Part shown: positions 19,148 through 28,429 of the stretch, one piece after another
Layout of the letters: the number at the start of each line of letters is the position of its first letter
Position numbering within the stretch: position 1 is the stretch's first letter
Source of the DNA: Streptomyces katrae
GTDB taxonomy: Bacteria; Actinomycetota; Actinomycetes; Streptomycetales; Streptomycetaceae
Assembly: GCF_000717655.1 (NCBI RefSeq)
Contig: NZ_JNZY01000030.1
Span: 20,026 to 84,025 of the forward strand
Length of the DNA: 64,000 nucleotides
Direction of reading: 5' to 3'
Made by a program: the position numbers and the translations under genes
Notes under the pieces: model-generated
Told to the model about the DNA's origin: nothing
The model's database searches: none
Seen by the model: the letters and a program-made list of their open reading frames with translations, nothing else

Positions 19148-19956
19148 TGCTGCTGACCATCGACGTCGGCAACACCCACACCGTGCTCGGCCTGTTCGAC
19201 GGCGACGAGATCGTCGAGCACTGGCGCATCTCCACCGACCCGCGCCGCACGGCCGACGAGATGGCCGTCCTGATGCAGGGCCTGATGGGCATGCACCCGA
19301 TGCTCGGCAGCGAGCTGGGCGACGGCATCCACGGCATCGCGATCTGCTCGACGGTCCCGTCGGTGCTGCACGAGCTCCGCGAGGTGACCCGCCGCTACTA
19401 CGGCGACGTCCCCGCGGTGCTCGTCGAGCCCGGCATCAAGACGGGTGTGCCGATCCTGATGGACAACCCCAAGGAGGTCGGCGCGGACCGCATCATCAAC
19501 GCGGTCGCAGCCGTCGAGCTCTACGGCGGCCCGGCGATCGTGGTCGACTTCGGTACGGCGACCACCTTCGACGCGGTCTCCGCGAAGGGCGAGTACGTGG
19601 GCGGGGTGATCTCCCCGGGCATCGAGATCTCGATGGAGGCCCTCGGCGTACGGGGCGCCCAGCTCCGCAAGATCGAGCTGGCGCGGCCGCGCAACGTGAT
19701 CGGCAAGTCCACGGTCGAGGCGATGCAGTCGGGCGTGGTCTACGGCTTCGCGGGCCAGGTCGACGGGGTCGTCACGCGGATGGCCAAGGAGCTGGCCGGC
19801 CCGCACGGCGACCCGGGCGACGTCCGCGTGATCGCCACCGGCGGCCTGGCGCCGATGGTCCTCGGCGAGTCCTCGGTCATCGACGACCACGAGCCGTGGC
19901 TGACCCTGATCGGGCTGCGCCTGGTCTACGAGCGCAACGCGCCGAACTTCGACTGA
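19147..19956 (+). CDS. coaX: Type III pantothenate kinase
   Basis: 269-aa kinase that phosphorylates pantothenate, the first committed step to CoA. It has the ASKHA-fold phosphate motifs: LLTIDVGNTHTVLG at the N-terminus (Asp6), EVGADRIINA, VVDFGTATTFDAVS, GGVISPGIEISMEAL and VIATGGLAP. Type III enzymes are not feedback-inhibited by CoA and need a monovalent cation (family knowledge). It completes an operon that makes pantothenate, activates it and supplies NAD precursors. Confidence 0.96.
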   Translation: MLLTIDVGNTHTVLGLFDGDEIVEHWRISTDPRRTADEMAVLMQGLMGMHPMLGSELGDGIHGIAICSTVPSVLHELREVTRRYYGDVPAVLVEPGIKTGVPILMDNPKEVGADRIINAVAAVELYGGPAIVVDFGTATTFDAVSAKGEYVGGVISPGIEISMEALGVRGAQLRKIELARPRNVIGKSTVEAMQSGVVYGFAGQVDGVVTRMAKELAGPHGDPGDVRVIATGGLAPMVLGESSVIDDHEPWLTLIGLRLVYERNAPNFD

Positions 19957-20087
19957 GGTCCTCGGTACGCCGCCGGCCGCCGGGCGGCGGCGTACCGCGG
20001 CGACTCACTCATCGCCGTTCTGAAGACTCGGGTCCGACCTGATGAATTAGCTTGGGCCCAACTCGTCGACAGGCACAGGACGGTCAT

Positions 20088-20825
20088 ATGGCCCGGGACA
20101 CGGCGTACTTGAAAGTGGCCGACGCGCTGCGCGCACGGATCCGGGCCGAGGAGTGGCCCGTCGGCGCCAAGCTGCCGTCCCGGTCCCGGTTCGCCGAGGA
20201 GTACGCGGTCGGGCAGAGCGTCACGCAGCGCGCCCTGGAGCTGCTGATCATCGAGGGGCTCCTGGAAGGCCGCGCCGGCTCGGGCACGTACCGGTGCGCA
20301 CCGCGCGAGCGGCTGCGCATAGTCCGCTCCCGGCGGCGCCGGCTGGCCGGGCTCGGCGGCGCGGGCGTGACCTGGGAGTCGCATTCCGCGGCCCGAACGC
20401 CGGCCCCGGAGCGGATCGCGGAGCGCCTCGCCGTCCCGCCGGGCGACCCGTGCGTGCTCACCACGTACGAGTTCCTGTCCGAGGGCCGGCCGGTGGAGAT
20501 CTGCGAGTCCTGGGAGCCGATGGCGGTCACGGACGGCACCCCGGTCGTCCTGCCGGAGGCGGGCCCGTTCAAGGGGGCCGGAGTCATCGAGCGGATGCGC
20601 TCGATCGGCGTGCTGGTCGCCTCTTCGCTGGAGGTTCCCCGCCCGGGACGGGCGAACCAGCGGCAGGCCAATCTGCTCGGCATCAGCGTCGGCGACCTGA
20701 TCACCGAGATCGAACGGACGTACTACGCGACGGACGGCCGGGCGGTGGAGACCGCCGACATCGTGGTCGCCGACCGCCGCTCCGAGATCGCGTACGAGAT
20801 CGACTTCCACCCCGGAGACCGCTGA
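20088..20825 (+). CDS. GntR family regulator (HutC/UTRA type)
   Basis: 245-aa repressor-type protein. The N-terminal winged helix (YLKVADALRARIRAEEWPVGAKLPSRSRFAEEYAVGQSVTQRALELLI) is GntR; residues 80-240 form the UTRA ligand-binding domain (CVLTTYEFLSEGRPVEICESW, ERTYYATDGRAVETADIVVADRR). The ATG at 20088 has AGGA 7 nt upstream. No transporter or catabolic gene adjoins, so neither the effector nor the targets can be deduced; regulators of this group usually sense sugars or amino-acid derivatives. Confidence 0.88.
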   Translation: MARDTAYLKVADALRARIRAEEWPVGAKLPSRSRFAEEYAVGQSVTQRALELLIIEGLLEGRAGSGTYRCAPRERLRIVRSRRRRLAGLGGAGVTWESHSAARTPAPERIAERLAVPPGDPCVLTTYEFLSEGRPVEICESWEPMAVTDGTPVVLPEAGPFKGAGVIERMRSIGVLVASSLEVPRPGRANQRQANLLGISVGDLITEIERTYYATDGRAVETADIVVADRRSEIAYEIDFHPGDR

Positions 20826-20835
20826 CCGGGCCGCA

Positions 20836-21045
20836 TCACGTGCGCCCCGGGGCGTGGCCCAGCCGGCACAGGGTGGCCCACCAGGGGTGCCGGGCCGCCC
20901 GGCCCTCGAGGACCGCCCGGAACTGGGCGTACGTACGGGCCGAGCGCAGGACGGCGACGTCGTCGCGGCCCGGCGGCGGGGGCATCGGGGCGCCCTGCTG
21001 GGAGGCGCGGTAGGTGTCGATGAGGTACTGCTCGATCGCTGTCAT
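20836..21045 (-). CDS. Small conserved hypothetical protein (69 aa)
   Basis: 69-aa soluble protein, MTAIEQYLIDTYRASQQGAP at the N-terminus, then a Pro-rich turn, VAVLRSARTYAQFRAVLEG and a basic C-terminus with WW. Nothing resembling a known catalytic or DNA-binding motif is visible. The GGAGG directly before the ATG is only one base away, so an upstream purine run may be the real ribosome site. It is divergent from the DUF5937/ArsR regulator; the shared 109-bp intergenic region carries a 19-bp perfect palindrome. Confidence 0.65.
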   Translation of the reverse strand: MTAIEQYLIDTYRASQQGAPMPPPPGRDDVAVLRSARTYAQFRAVLEGRAARHPWWATLCRLGHAPGRT

Positions 21046-21084
21046 GCCTCCACCCTGGACCTGCTCGGGCCACCCCGCACGACG

Positions 21085-21103
21085 ATTGACGCGCCGCGTC
21101 AAT
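21085..21103. promoter_or_regulatory. 19-bp perfect palindrome, probable ArsR-family operator
   Basis: ATTGACGCG-C-CGCGTCAAT: 9-bp arms around one central base, in the divergent promoter region between the 69-aa gene and the ArsR-type regulator gene. TTGA...TCAA dyads are typical ArsR/SmtB targets, so autoregulation and control of the divergent small gene are likely. Confidence 0.6.
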
Positions 21104-21154
21104 TGACCCGTGTCAGTCCAGGTCACGGGGGGTCCGGCAGGTGAGAATGGGCCG

Positions 21155-22276
21155 ATGAGCGTCACCATCGACATCGCCGGGCTCCCCGCCGGACGCATCC
21201 GTTTCGCGCCCTCGCCGCTCTCCGAGCTCTGCATGACGCTGCACGGCCTGTCGCAGCCCGCCCACCACCCCGGTCTGGCTTCGTGGACCACCGCCACCGC
21301 GGCCGCGCTCGAGCCCTGCCTCGCGGACCGGCTGCTGGAGGGCGATTTCATGTGGCGCAGCTCCTTCTCCGACATCTTCATGGCCTTCGCGGGCATCCCC
21401 GGCGGCAGCGGCCTGCCCGCCGCGACCCTGGCCGAGGAGCTCGACGTACTCGACCGGATGGACGACGAGCGGTTCGTGATGGCCGCCCTGGAGCACTGCT
21501 GGCTGGCGCTGTACAACGAGGGCGGCGGGCCCTCCCCGCTGAAGAATCCGCAGGCCCGGGCCAAGGCGCTGGAGACGGCCGCCGCGCGCGGCCCCCGCCA
21601 GCTGGACTTCTCGCTGCGGCTGCTGGACGACACGGCTTCCGTACGGGTGTGGCTGCGGCGGCTCCTGGAGGACTGCGACGAGGCGTTCTTCGCGGAGACC
21701 TGGCGGCGGATCGAGCCGCAGCAGAGCGCGGACGCCCGGCACAAGACGGAGGTCCTGCGCCGCAAAGGGCTGGCGGCGACGCTGCACGAGGTGTCGCCGG
21801 CGCTGAGCGTCGACGAGGCCGCCACGAGGATCACCGTCGACAAGATGGTCCACGGCTCGGCGACCGCGACGGACCCGGAGACAGGCCCCGGCCTGGTCTT
21901 CGTGCCGACGAACTTCGGCTGGCCGCATCTGCTGGTGCTGCACGCGCCCGGCTGGATACCGGTGGTCCACTATCCGCTCCGCTCCCCCGAACTGCCCGAG
22001 CCCGGCTCGGTGGAGCTGCTCCAGCGGCGGATGGAGGCGCTGGCCCATCCAATGCGGATGATGCTGTGCCGGAGTCTGGCCCGGGCCCCGTACACGACGA
22101 GCGAGCTCGCGACCGTGCACGGGATCACGGCGCCGGAGGTGTCGCGGCACCTGTCGGCGCTGAAGAAGGCGGGCCTGCTGCACACCCGGCGCCAAGGGCG
22201 GTACGTCCAGCACCAGTTGGATCTGGGCAAAGTCGCCCGGATCGGCTCGGAGTTCATCGAGGGCATCCTGCGCTGA
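21155..22276 (+). CDS. DUF5937/ArsR-type helix-turn-helix regulator
   Basis: 373-aa regulator. The first 250 residues are the DUF5937 ligand/partner domain common in Streptomyces (RFAPSPLSELCMTLHGLSQPAHHPG). The C-terminus is an ArsR-like winged helix: RRMEALAHPMRMMLCRSLARAPYTTSELA, then TAPEVSRHLSALKKAGLLHTRRQGRYVQHQL. No Cys-based metal site is visible, so it is probably not a metal sensor. A GAGAAT box ends 6 nt before the ATG at 21155, suggesting a leaderless transcript; an AGGTGAG also precedes. Target genes are unknown apart from the likely self-operator. Confidence 0.85.
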   Translation: MSVTIDIAGLPAGRIRFAPSPLSELCMTLHGLSQPAHHPGLASWTTATAAALEPCLADRLLEGDFMWRSSFSDIFMAFAGIPGGSGLPAATLAEELDVLDRMDDERFVMAALEHCWLALYNEGGGPSPLKNPQARAKALETAAARGPRQLDFSLRLLDDTASVRVWLRRLLEDCDEAFFAETWRRIEPQQSADARHKTEVLRRKGLAATLHEVSPALSVDEAATRITVDKMVHGSATATDPETGPGLVFVPTNFGWPHLLVLHAPGWIPVVHYPLRSPELPEPGSVELLQRRMEALAHPMRMMLCRSLARAPYTTSELATVHGITAPEVSRHLSALKKAGLLHTRRQGRYVQHQLDLGKVARIGSEFIEGILR

Positions 22277-22476
22277 GGCCCTCCCGCGGCACAACAGGGC
22301 GGACAGTGGCCGGATTTCCACGGCGCAGATTCACCGATATGCGGAATTCATCAACCGGAAACAGCGAAAGCTCTGGCCAGATCGGCCACCCGGTCTATAC
22401 CGTGCGTCCACCGTTCCCCCCGCGTACCGCGCACCGCTTCCGTCTGTCTGCTCGTCGTTGTCGTGGAAGGACCTCC

Positions 22477-24030
22477 ATGCCCTCACGCCGTATAGCCGCA
22501 GCAACCGCCGCCCTGGCCGCCGCGGCCCTCGTCTCCCCGCTGGTGCTCGCCGGGCCGGCCGGTGCCACCGGCAGCCCGCAGAGCGATGCCGCCCGGGGCG
22601 ACGCACTGGCCAGGAAACTGGTCAAGGACTCGACCGGCAAAGGTGCCAACAACCACCTGAAGGTCTTCCAGTCCATCGCCGACTACAACAACGGCACCCG
22701 CGTGGCCGGTTCCAAGGGCCACGTGCAGTCCGCCCAGTACGTCGAGGCCGTGATGCGGGCGGCCGGCTACAAGGTCTCGAAGAACGAGTTCGAGTTCGTG
22801 TACGTCGAGACCGTCGCCGAGACGCTGAAGGTCAACGGCGCGGGCGGGCGCGACGTCCCGATCAAGCTGATGACGTACACGGCGAGCGGCCCGGAGGGCG
22901 GGGTGAAGGCGCAGATCGCCGTCGCCCCGGTGGACGCGGACGGCACGAACGGCTGCGAGCCGGGCGACTTCGCCGCGGGCGCCTTCACGGGCAGGATCGC
23001 GCTGGTCAAGCGCGGCGGCTGCCCCTTCGCGGTCAAGCAGGCCAACGCGGCGGCGGCCGGCGCGGTCGGCGCGATCATCTACAACAACACCGAGGGCGCC
23101 CTCAACGGCACCCTGGGCGCGCCGGACGCGGGCAAGGTCCCGACGGGCGGCGTCACCCGGGCCGAGGGCGAGCGGCTCGCCGCCGAAGCCGCGGCGGGCC
23201 CCGTCGAGGTCACCCTCGACATCCGCGAGTTCCGGGAGAACCGCAAGACGTACAACGTCATCGCGGAGACGCGGGGCGGCGACGAGAACAACACCGTCTT
23301 CCTCGGCGCGCACCTCGACTCGGTCGCGGCGGGCCCCGGCATCAACGACAACGGTTCCGGCTCGGCCGGCATCCTGCAGGTCGCGCAGCGCCTCGCGAGC
23401 AGCCAGAACAAGATCAAGAACAAGGTCAAGTTCGCCTGGTGGTCGGCGGAGGAGTTCGGCCTGCTCGGCTCCGAGGCGTACGTCGGCGGCCTGACGGACG
23501 CGCAGAAGAAGCAGATCAAGCTGTACCTGAACTTCGACATGATCGCCTCGCCGAACGCCGCGTACTTCGTCTACGACGGCGACGACTCGGACAAGGTCGG
23601 CTCGGGCCCGGGCCCGGAGGGCTCGGCGCAGCTGGAGAAGGGCATCACCGACTTCCTCGACGCGCAGAAGATCCCGCACGAGGGCTCGGACTTCACGGGC
23701 CGCTCGGACTACGGCCCGTTCATCGAGGCGGGCATCCCGTCCGGCGGTACGGACACCGGCGCCGAGGGGATCAAGACGGCGGCGCAGGCGGCGAAGTTCG
23801 GCGGGCAGGCGGGTGTCGCGTACGACGTGAACTACCACGGCAAGGGCGACGACATCACGAACATCAACCAGAAGGCGCTGGACATCAACGTGGACGTGAT
23901 CGCGAACGCGGTCGGTCACTACGCCTTCGACCTGGCCCCGCTGACGCAGCCGGTCGCCTCGGCGCCGACCACCGGCGGCAGCAGCGGCGGCGGCCTCCGC
24001 CCGGGCCACGACCACGAAGCCACCGAGTAG
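22477..24030 (+). CDS. Secreted M28 family zinc aminopeptidase with PA domain
   Basis: 517-aa exported peptidase. The Sec signal (MPSRRIAAATAALAAAALVS...GAT) is followed by a protease-associated domain (AGAFTGRIALVKRGGCPFAVKQANAAAAG) and the M28 catalytic domain. Zinc ligands are visible: GAHLDSVAAGPGINDNGSG, the catalytic Glu in WWSAEEFGLLGS, NFDMIAS, and a late His in NYHGKGDD. It resembles the S. griseus aminopeptidase (SGAP) group. A Ser/Gly-rich tail ends in HDHE. GGAAGG precedes the ATG. Likely function: extracellular peptide scavenging. Confidence 0.93.
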   Translation: MPSRRIAAATAALAAAALVSPLVLAGPAGATGSPQSDAARGDALARKLVKDSTGKGANNHLKVFQSIADYNNGTRVAGSKGHVQSAQYVEAVMRAAGYKVSKNEFEFVYVETVAETLKVNGAGGRDVPIKLMTYTASGPEGGVKAQIAVAPVDADGTNGCEPGDFAAGAFTGRIALVKRGGCPFAVKQANAAAAGAVGAIIYNNTEGALNGTLGAPDAGKVPTGGVTRAEGERLAAEAAAGPVEVTLDIREFRENRKTYNVIAETRGGDENNTVFLGAHLDSVAAGPGINDNGSGSAGILQVAQRLASSQNKIKNKVKFAWWSAEEFGLLGSEAYVGGLTDAQKKQIKLYLNFDMIASPNAAYFVYDGDDSDKVGSGPGPEGSAQLEKGITDFLDAQKIPHEGSDFTGRSDYGPFIEAGIPSGGTDTGAEGIKTAAQAAKFGGQAGVAYDVNYHGKGDDITNINQKALDINVDVIANAVGHYAFDLAPLTQPVASAPTTGGSSGGGLRPGHDHEATE

Positions 24031-24039
24031 ACGTTCCGC

Positions 24040-24067
24040 GGCTCCGCCCCCGACCCGGGGCGGAGCC
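24040..24067. terminator. Bidirectional terminator between M28 gene and methyltransferase gene
   Basis: An 11-bp perfect inverted repeat (24040-24050 and 24057-24067) with a 6-nt loop lies between two convergent genes. No T-run follows. Confidence 0.6.
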
Positions 24068-24120
24068 CGGTGAACGGGAGAAGAGCGGGTGGGGGACGGC
24101 CCCGCGCAGCGGACTCGGGG

Positions 24121-25110
24121 TCAGGCCGGCCAGGGGGCGACCCCGACCGGCTGGATCAGCCAGGCGAAGTCGCCGAGCCCGCCGCGGGCGGTGAGTTCCG
24201 CCGCCTCGCCGGCGGAGGCGAGGGCCCGGACGTACCCCGCCGGGTCCGTGGAGGCCATCGCCAGCGGGGGGCGGGCCCCCGAGACCCCGAGAAGGCCCAG
24301 GGCCTCGCGCTGCGAAACCAGCACCGCCCCCTCCCCCGCGCACGCGTCCATGGCCACGTGAGCCGTCACATCGCACGTACCGTCCGGCACCGCCGCGACC
24401 TCCCGCCCCCCGCGAAAGCCCGTCAGGGTGCCGTACGGGGGCCGGGCGTCCAGGACGTGCGCGTAGTCCACGGCCACCGCCAGCCCCCGCTCCACCGAGC
24501 GAACGGCAACCGCCCACGCCTCGTCCCGCGCCCGCCCGATCTCCGACCGGCCGGGCCCAGGCCACCACCGCTCCAGCCATGCCCGGTCCGCGCCGGACAC
24601 CGCCGGCCCGCGGCTCTCCGTACCGGCCCGGTCGACCAGTACGTAGTGCCCGTCCTCCGCCACGTCCAGCGGTACGTTGTCCAGCCACTCGTTCGCGAAC
24701 AGCAGGCCCCGCGTCCCCGCGGGCGGCTCCGCCACCCACCGGATCCGCGGATCGAGCCCGTCCGGCCGCTCCGCCCGCTCCACCGCCCAGGCCCGCACCC
24801 GCGCCGCGACCTCCGCCGGGAGCGCGCCCAGCACGCCGGTCAGCAGCTCCCCCCGCCCCGCCCCGACGTCGACCAGGTCCAGCCCCTGCGGATGCCCGAG
24901 CTCGGCGTCCACCCGCTGCAGCAGGCGCGCCACCGCCCCCGCGTACAGCGGCGAGGCGTGCACGGAGGTGCGGAAGTGCCCGGCCGGGCCCGGCCCGCCC
25001 CGCCGGACGTAGAACCCGTCCGGCCCGTACAGCGCGGCCTCCATCGCCGTCCGCCACCGGACCGGAACCGGAACCGGAACCGGATCTGCGACTTCTCCCT
25101 GAGTGCTCAT
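24121..25110 (-). CDS. MidA/NDUFAF7-family SAM-dependent methyltransferase
   Basis: 329-aa methyltransferase of the COG1565 group. The SAM-binding motif is [34 protein letters not shown] is the family's N-E-L-D-(A/N)-x-P signature; [25 protein letters not shown] is also typical. The mitochondrial member (NDUFAF7) methylates a complex I subunit, NDUFS2, which is the NuoD homologue. It is notable that a nuoD paralogue lies 4 kb away, but the link is speculative. Near the N-terminus a (ACCGGA)4 repeat encodes alternating Pro-Val. The start at 25110 is chosen over 25137. Confidence 0.8.
   Translation of the reverse strand: MSTQGEVADPVPVPVPVRWRTAMEAALYGPDGFYVRRGGPGPAGHFRTSVHASPLYAGAVARLLQRVDAELGHPQGLDLVDVGAGRGELLTGVLGALPAEVAARVRAWAVERAERPDGLDPRIRWVAEPPAGTRGLLFANEWLDNVPLDVAEDGHYVLVDRAGTESRGPAVSGADRAWLERWWPGPGRSEIGRARDEAWAVAVRSVERGLAVAVDYAHVLDARPPYGTLTGFRGGREVAAVPDGTCDVTAHVAMDACAGEGAVLVSQREALGLLGVSGARPPLAMASTDPAGYVRALASAGEAAELTARGGLGDFAWLIQPVGVAPWPA
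25061..25084. repeat. (ACCGGA)4 tandem hexamer inside the methyltransferase gene
   Basis: Four perfect copies of a 6-bp unit, encoding a Pro-Val dipeptide run after the start codon. The unit length is a multiple of three, so slippage changes length but not frame. Confidence 0.85.
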
Positions 25111-25217
25111 CCCCGAAAGGTTAAGCTCGGCCTCCACCTTGGGGAGTACACCTCCGTCACACGGATCGCACCTGTGGTTGACTCCAGCACCTATCTCCTT
25201 TGCCTACTCTGGGTTAC

Positions 25218-26420
25218 GTGCAGCGCCTCTACGACTTCCTCCGCAGACACCCGACGGGCGTCGACAGCTTCTGGGCTGTCCTCCTCGTCGGGCTAGGGAT
25301 GCTGCAAGTCGCCGAAGACAGCTTCAGCAGCACCACCGCGCGACTGATCGCCGTTCCCTCGGTGCTCGCGATGGGCGTCGTCGTGGCCCTGCGCCGCAAG
25401 TGGACGCTGCCGATGTTCTGGCTCGCCGTCGGCACCGGCGTCTACAAGCTGGTCACCCACACCGAGGTGATCAACTCCGACCTCGCGATGCTGATCATCC
25501 TGTACACGGTCGCGGCCTCGGCCGAGATCTCGCGCCGGATGTCCCGTACCGCGCTCGCGATCGGATTCCTCGCCTCCCCCCTCTACGCCCTGCGCTTCCA
25601 GGTAGACAAGGGCGACGCGCGCGCCGACTTCCTCTTCACGCTCTTCGCCATCGTCCCGTTCGCCCTCGCCTGGGTGCTCGGCGACTCCCTGCGCACGCGC
25701 CGGGCGTACTACGCCCAGCTCGTCGAGCGGAACCAGCGGCTGGAGAAGGAGCGCGAGGCCCAGGCCAAGGTGGCCGTGGCCGCCGAGCGCGCCCGGATCG
25801 CCCGCGAGCTGCACGACGTCGTCGCGCACAACGTCTCCGTGATGGTGGTCCAGGCGGACGGCGCCGCGTACGTCATGGACGTGGCCCCCGATCAGGCCAA
25901 GGAGGCCCTGCAGACGATCTCCGGCACCGGCCGCCAGGCCCTGGCCGAGATGCGCCGCCTGCTCGGCGTCCTGCGCACCGGGGAGCCCCAGGAGTCCGAG
26001 GACTACGTGCCCCAGCCGGACGTCGAGCAGATCGAGGTCCTGGTCGAGCAGGTACGGGCGGCCGGGCTCACGGTGGACTTCGAGGTCGAGGGCGCACCGC
26101 GCCGGCTGCCCAGCGGCGTCGAGCTCACCGCGTACCGGATCGTGCAGGAAGCACTGACGAACACCCGCAAGCACGGCGGCCCGGATGCCAGGGCGAGCGT
26201 CCGGCTGGTCTACTTCGACGACGGGCTCGGCCTGCTGGTCGAGGACGACGGCCGGGGCGCGGCCCACGAACTGTACGAGGACGGCGGCGCCGACGGCGCC
26301 GGGCACGGGCTGATCGGCATGCGCGAGCGGATCGGCATGGTCGGCGGCACCCTGGACGCGGGCCCGCGGCCCGGCGGCGGCTTCCGGATCAGCGCACTGC
26401 TCCCGCTCAAGACGAGATGA
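25218..26420 (+). CDS. NarL-type sensor histidine kinase
   Basis: 400-aa kinase counted from the GTG at 25218. The N-terminal 140 residues hold four or five membrane segments with almost no extracytoplasmic domain (intramembrane-sensing layout). A coiled coil follows (LVERNQRLEKEREAQAKVAVAAE), then the HisKA_3 box ARIARELHDVVAHNVSVMV with its His, and an HATPase with AYRIVQEALTNTRKHG, LLVEDDGRG and GHGLIGMRERIGMVGG. A TTG at 25200 is in frame, but TACTCT lies 7 nt before the GTG, matching a leaderless start. It pairs with the regulator 17 nt downstream. Confidence 0.88.
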   Translation: MQRLYDFLRRHPTGVDSFWAVLLVGLGMLQVAEDSFSSTTARLIAVPSVLAMGVVVALRRKWTLPMFWLAVGTGVYKLVTHTEVINSDLAMLIILYTVAASAEISRRMSRTALAIGFLASPLYALRFQVDKGDARADFLFTLFAIVPFALAWVLGDSLRTRRAYYAQLVERNQRLEKEREAQAKVAVAAERARIARELHDVVAHNVSVMVVQADGAAYVMDVAPDQAKEALQTISGTGRQALAEMRRLLGVLRTGEPQESEDYVPQPDVEQIEVLVEQVRAAGLTVDFEVEGAPRRLPSGVELTAYRIVQEALTNTRKHGGPDARASVRLVYFDDGLGLLVEDDGRGAAHELYEDGGADGAGHGLIGMRERIGMVGGTLDAGPRPGGGFRISALLPLKTR

Positions 26421-26437
26421 CGAGGTCGAAATAACTG

Positions 26438-27106
26438 ATGTCCATCCGAGTGATGCTGGTCGACGACCAGGTGCTGCTGCGCACGGGCTTCCGGATGGTG
26501 CTCGCCGCCCAGCCGGACATGGAGGTCGTCGCCGAGGCCGGCGACGGCCTGGAGGCGCTGGAGGTGCTGCGCTCCACGAAGGTGGACGTGGTGCTCATGG
26601 ACGTCCGGATGCCGAAGCTCGACGGGGTCGAGGCCACGCGCCGGATCTGCGAGCGCGACGAGCACCCCGACGTGATCATCCTGACCACCTTCGACCTGGA
26701 CGAGTACGCCTTCTCGGGTCTGAAGGCGGGCGCGAGCGGGTTCATGCTGAAGGACGTGCCGCCGGCGGAGCTGCTGGCCGCGATCCGCTCGGTGCACAGC
26801 GGAGACGCGGTGGTGGCCCCGTCCACGACCCGGCGCCTGCTGGACCGCTTCGCGCCGATGCTCCCGACGACCACGCAGGAGCCGCAGAACAAGGAGATCG
26901 AGCGGCTGACGGAGCGCGAGCGCGAGGTCATGCTGCTGGTCGCCCAGGGCCTGTCGAACGGCGAGATCGCGGCCCGCCTGGTCCTGTCCGAGGCCACGGT
27001 GAAGACGCACGTGGGCCGCATCCTGACCAAGCTGAACCTGCGCGACCGCGTCCAGGTCGTGGTCCTCGCGTACGAGAAGGGCCTGGTCCGCGCGGGCGGC
27101 GCCTGA
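26438..27106 (+). CDS. NarL/FixJ-type response regulator
   Basis: 222-aa regulator partnered with the preceding kinase. The receiver domain has DDQ near residues 9-11, the phospho-acceptor Asp in VVLMDVRMPKLDG and Lys in GFMLKDVPP. A linker rich in Thr/Gln leads to the LuxR-type HTH (LTEREREVMLLVAQGLSNGEIAARLVLSEATVKTHVGRIL). The signal and regulon cannot be read from the neighbourhood. Confidence 0.92.
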   Translation: MSIRVMLVDDQVLLRTGFRMVLAAQPDMEVVAEAGDGLEALEVLRSTKVDVVLMDVRMPKLDGVEATRRICERDEHPDVIILTTFDLDEYAFSGLKAGASGFMLKDVPPAELLAAIRSVHSGDAVVAPSTTRRLLDRFAPMLPTTTQEPQNKEIERLTEREREVMLLVAQGLSNGEIAARLVLSEATVKTHVGRILTKLNLRDRVQVVVLAYEKGLVRAGGA

Positions 27107-27118
27107 CGGCCTGGCCGG

Positions 27119-28429
27119 TCAGGTCATCCAGCGGTCCGGGCGGGCGTCCGCGCGGGAGGTGCGCGAGCGGGCCGCCTGGGCGTCCAGCAGGCCGGCGGCC
27201 TCGGCTGCCGGCCGCAGACGGGCCGTGACCGTGCCGTTCGCGCCGTTGTCCACATGGACGTCCGCCACGCCCCGGGCGCGCTCCCACGGGCCCTGGGTGA
27301 GCCGGACGCTCTGCACCTTGGCGTGCGGGACGATCTCCGTACGGCGGCACAGCAGCCCCTTGCGGGCGGCGAACACGTCCGCCGAGACGGCCAGCGCGTA
27401 CCCCTTCCACCACACCGGAACCACCCACCGCGACCCGGTCTTCGGGGACGGGCCGAAGGCGAGGGCCGCGAGGTCCACACCCGGCAGCACCCGGGCGACG
27501 ACCGCCTGGGCGGCGGCCCGCGTAGCCACCGGGACCAGGACCTCGTTCTTCGAGCCGGCCACCGCGAGCTCCACCCGCACCCACTCCCGGCGCCGCCAGA
27601 GCAGGGGCTCCACGATCCGTACGGTCTGCACCCGCCCCGGCGGTACGGTCTCGTGGGCCCGGTCCAGCAGCCCGTGGTCCAGGCGCAGCCCGTCCGGGGA
27701 CTCGGCGACCCGCCAGTCGAACTCGGCGAGGAAGCGCCCGGCCGTACCCGCCCAGAGCCCGCCCAGCATGGGCAGCAGGGTGGCGATCGTCGCCCAGGGG
27801 TTCCCGCTGAACCACCACACGGCGACGGGGGCGATCAGCCCGGCGGCCAGCGCCGCCCACGCCGAGAGGGTGAGCAGCAGCGACACCGCCAGGTCCGCGG
27901 GGCGGACGCGCAGCAGCTCCTGCTGCGGGGCCTCGCCGAGCGCGACGGCCTCGGCGGGGGCGAAGCCGGCGGCCCGGGCCAGCAGCTCGGCGCGCAGCGC
28001 CACGGCCTCCCGCTCGTCGAGGAAGGCCAGCTCGTCCTTGTCCTCGGTGCCGATCACGTCCAGCCGCAGCTTGGCGACCCCGGCCACCCGGGCCAGCAAC
28101 GGCCGGGTCACGTCCACCGCCTGGATCCGGTCGAGCCGGATGTGCGCGGTGCGCCGGAAGAAGAGCCCGCTGCGGATGCGCAGCTCGGTGTCGGTCACCG
28201 CGTAGTGGGTGAACCACCAGCTCAGGAACCCGTACAGGCCGAATACCACGACCAGGCCGGCCAAGGTCAGGGCCCGCAGGCCGGCCGGCAGCCCGACCAC
28301 CCACCGCTCGACCTGTTCGCCCTGCTGGACGACGACGCCGACGGTCGCGGCGATCGGCACCCACGCCCGGCGCAGCGGCGTGAGCACGTGCAGCCGCCGC
28401 TCCACGGCGGCCGCGGATTCGGCGGTCAC
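27119..28429 (-). CDS. Membrane PH-domain protein, YdbT-like
   Basis: 436-aa membrane protein with bacterial PH (bPH2/DUF304) domains. Paired hydrophobic helices near residues 20-75 precede a PH module (TDTELRIRSGLFFRRTAHIRLDRIQAVDV); a second membrane block near 190-240 precedes SPDGLRLDHGLLDRAHETVPPGRVQTVRI; a third module follows (RKGLLCRRTEIVPHAKVQSVRLTQGP). The GTG start overlaps the stop of the upstream PH gene by 4 nt. The family role is poorly defined; related B. subtilis proteins are linked to antimicrobial resistance and membrane organisation. Confidence 0.83.
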   Translation of the reverse strand: MTAESAAAVERRLHVLTPLRRAWVPIAATVGVVVQQGEQVERWVVGLPAGLRALTLAGLVVVFGLYGFLSWWFTHYAVTDTELRIRSGLFFRRTAHIRLDRIQAVDVTRPLLARVAGVAKLRLDVIGTEDKDELAFLDEREAVALRAELLARAAGFAPAEAVALGEAPQQELLRVRPADLAVSLLLTLSAWAALAAGLIAPVAVWWFSGNPWATIATLLPMLGGLWAGTAGRFLAEFDWRVAESPDGLRLDHGLLDRAHETVPPGRVQTVRIVEPLLWRRREWVRVELAVAGSKNEVLVPVATRAAAQAVVARVLPGVDLAALAFGPSPKTGSRWVVPVWWKGYALAVSADVFAARKGLLCRRTEIVPHAKVQSVRLTQGPWERARGVADVHVDNGANGTVTARLRPAAEAAGLLDAQAARSRTSRADARPDRWMT

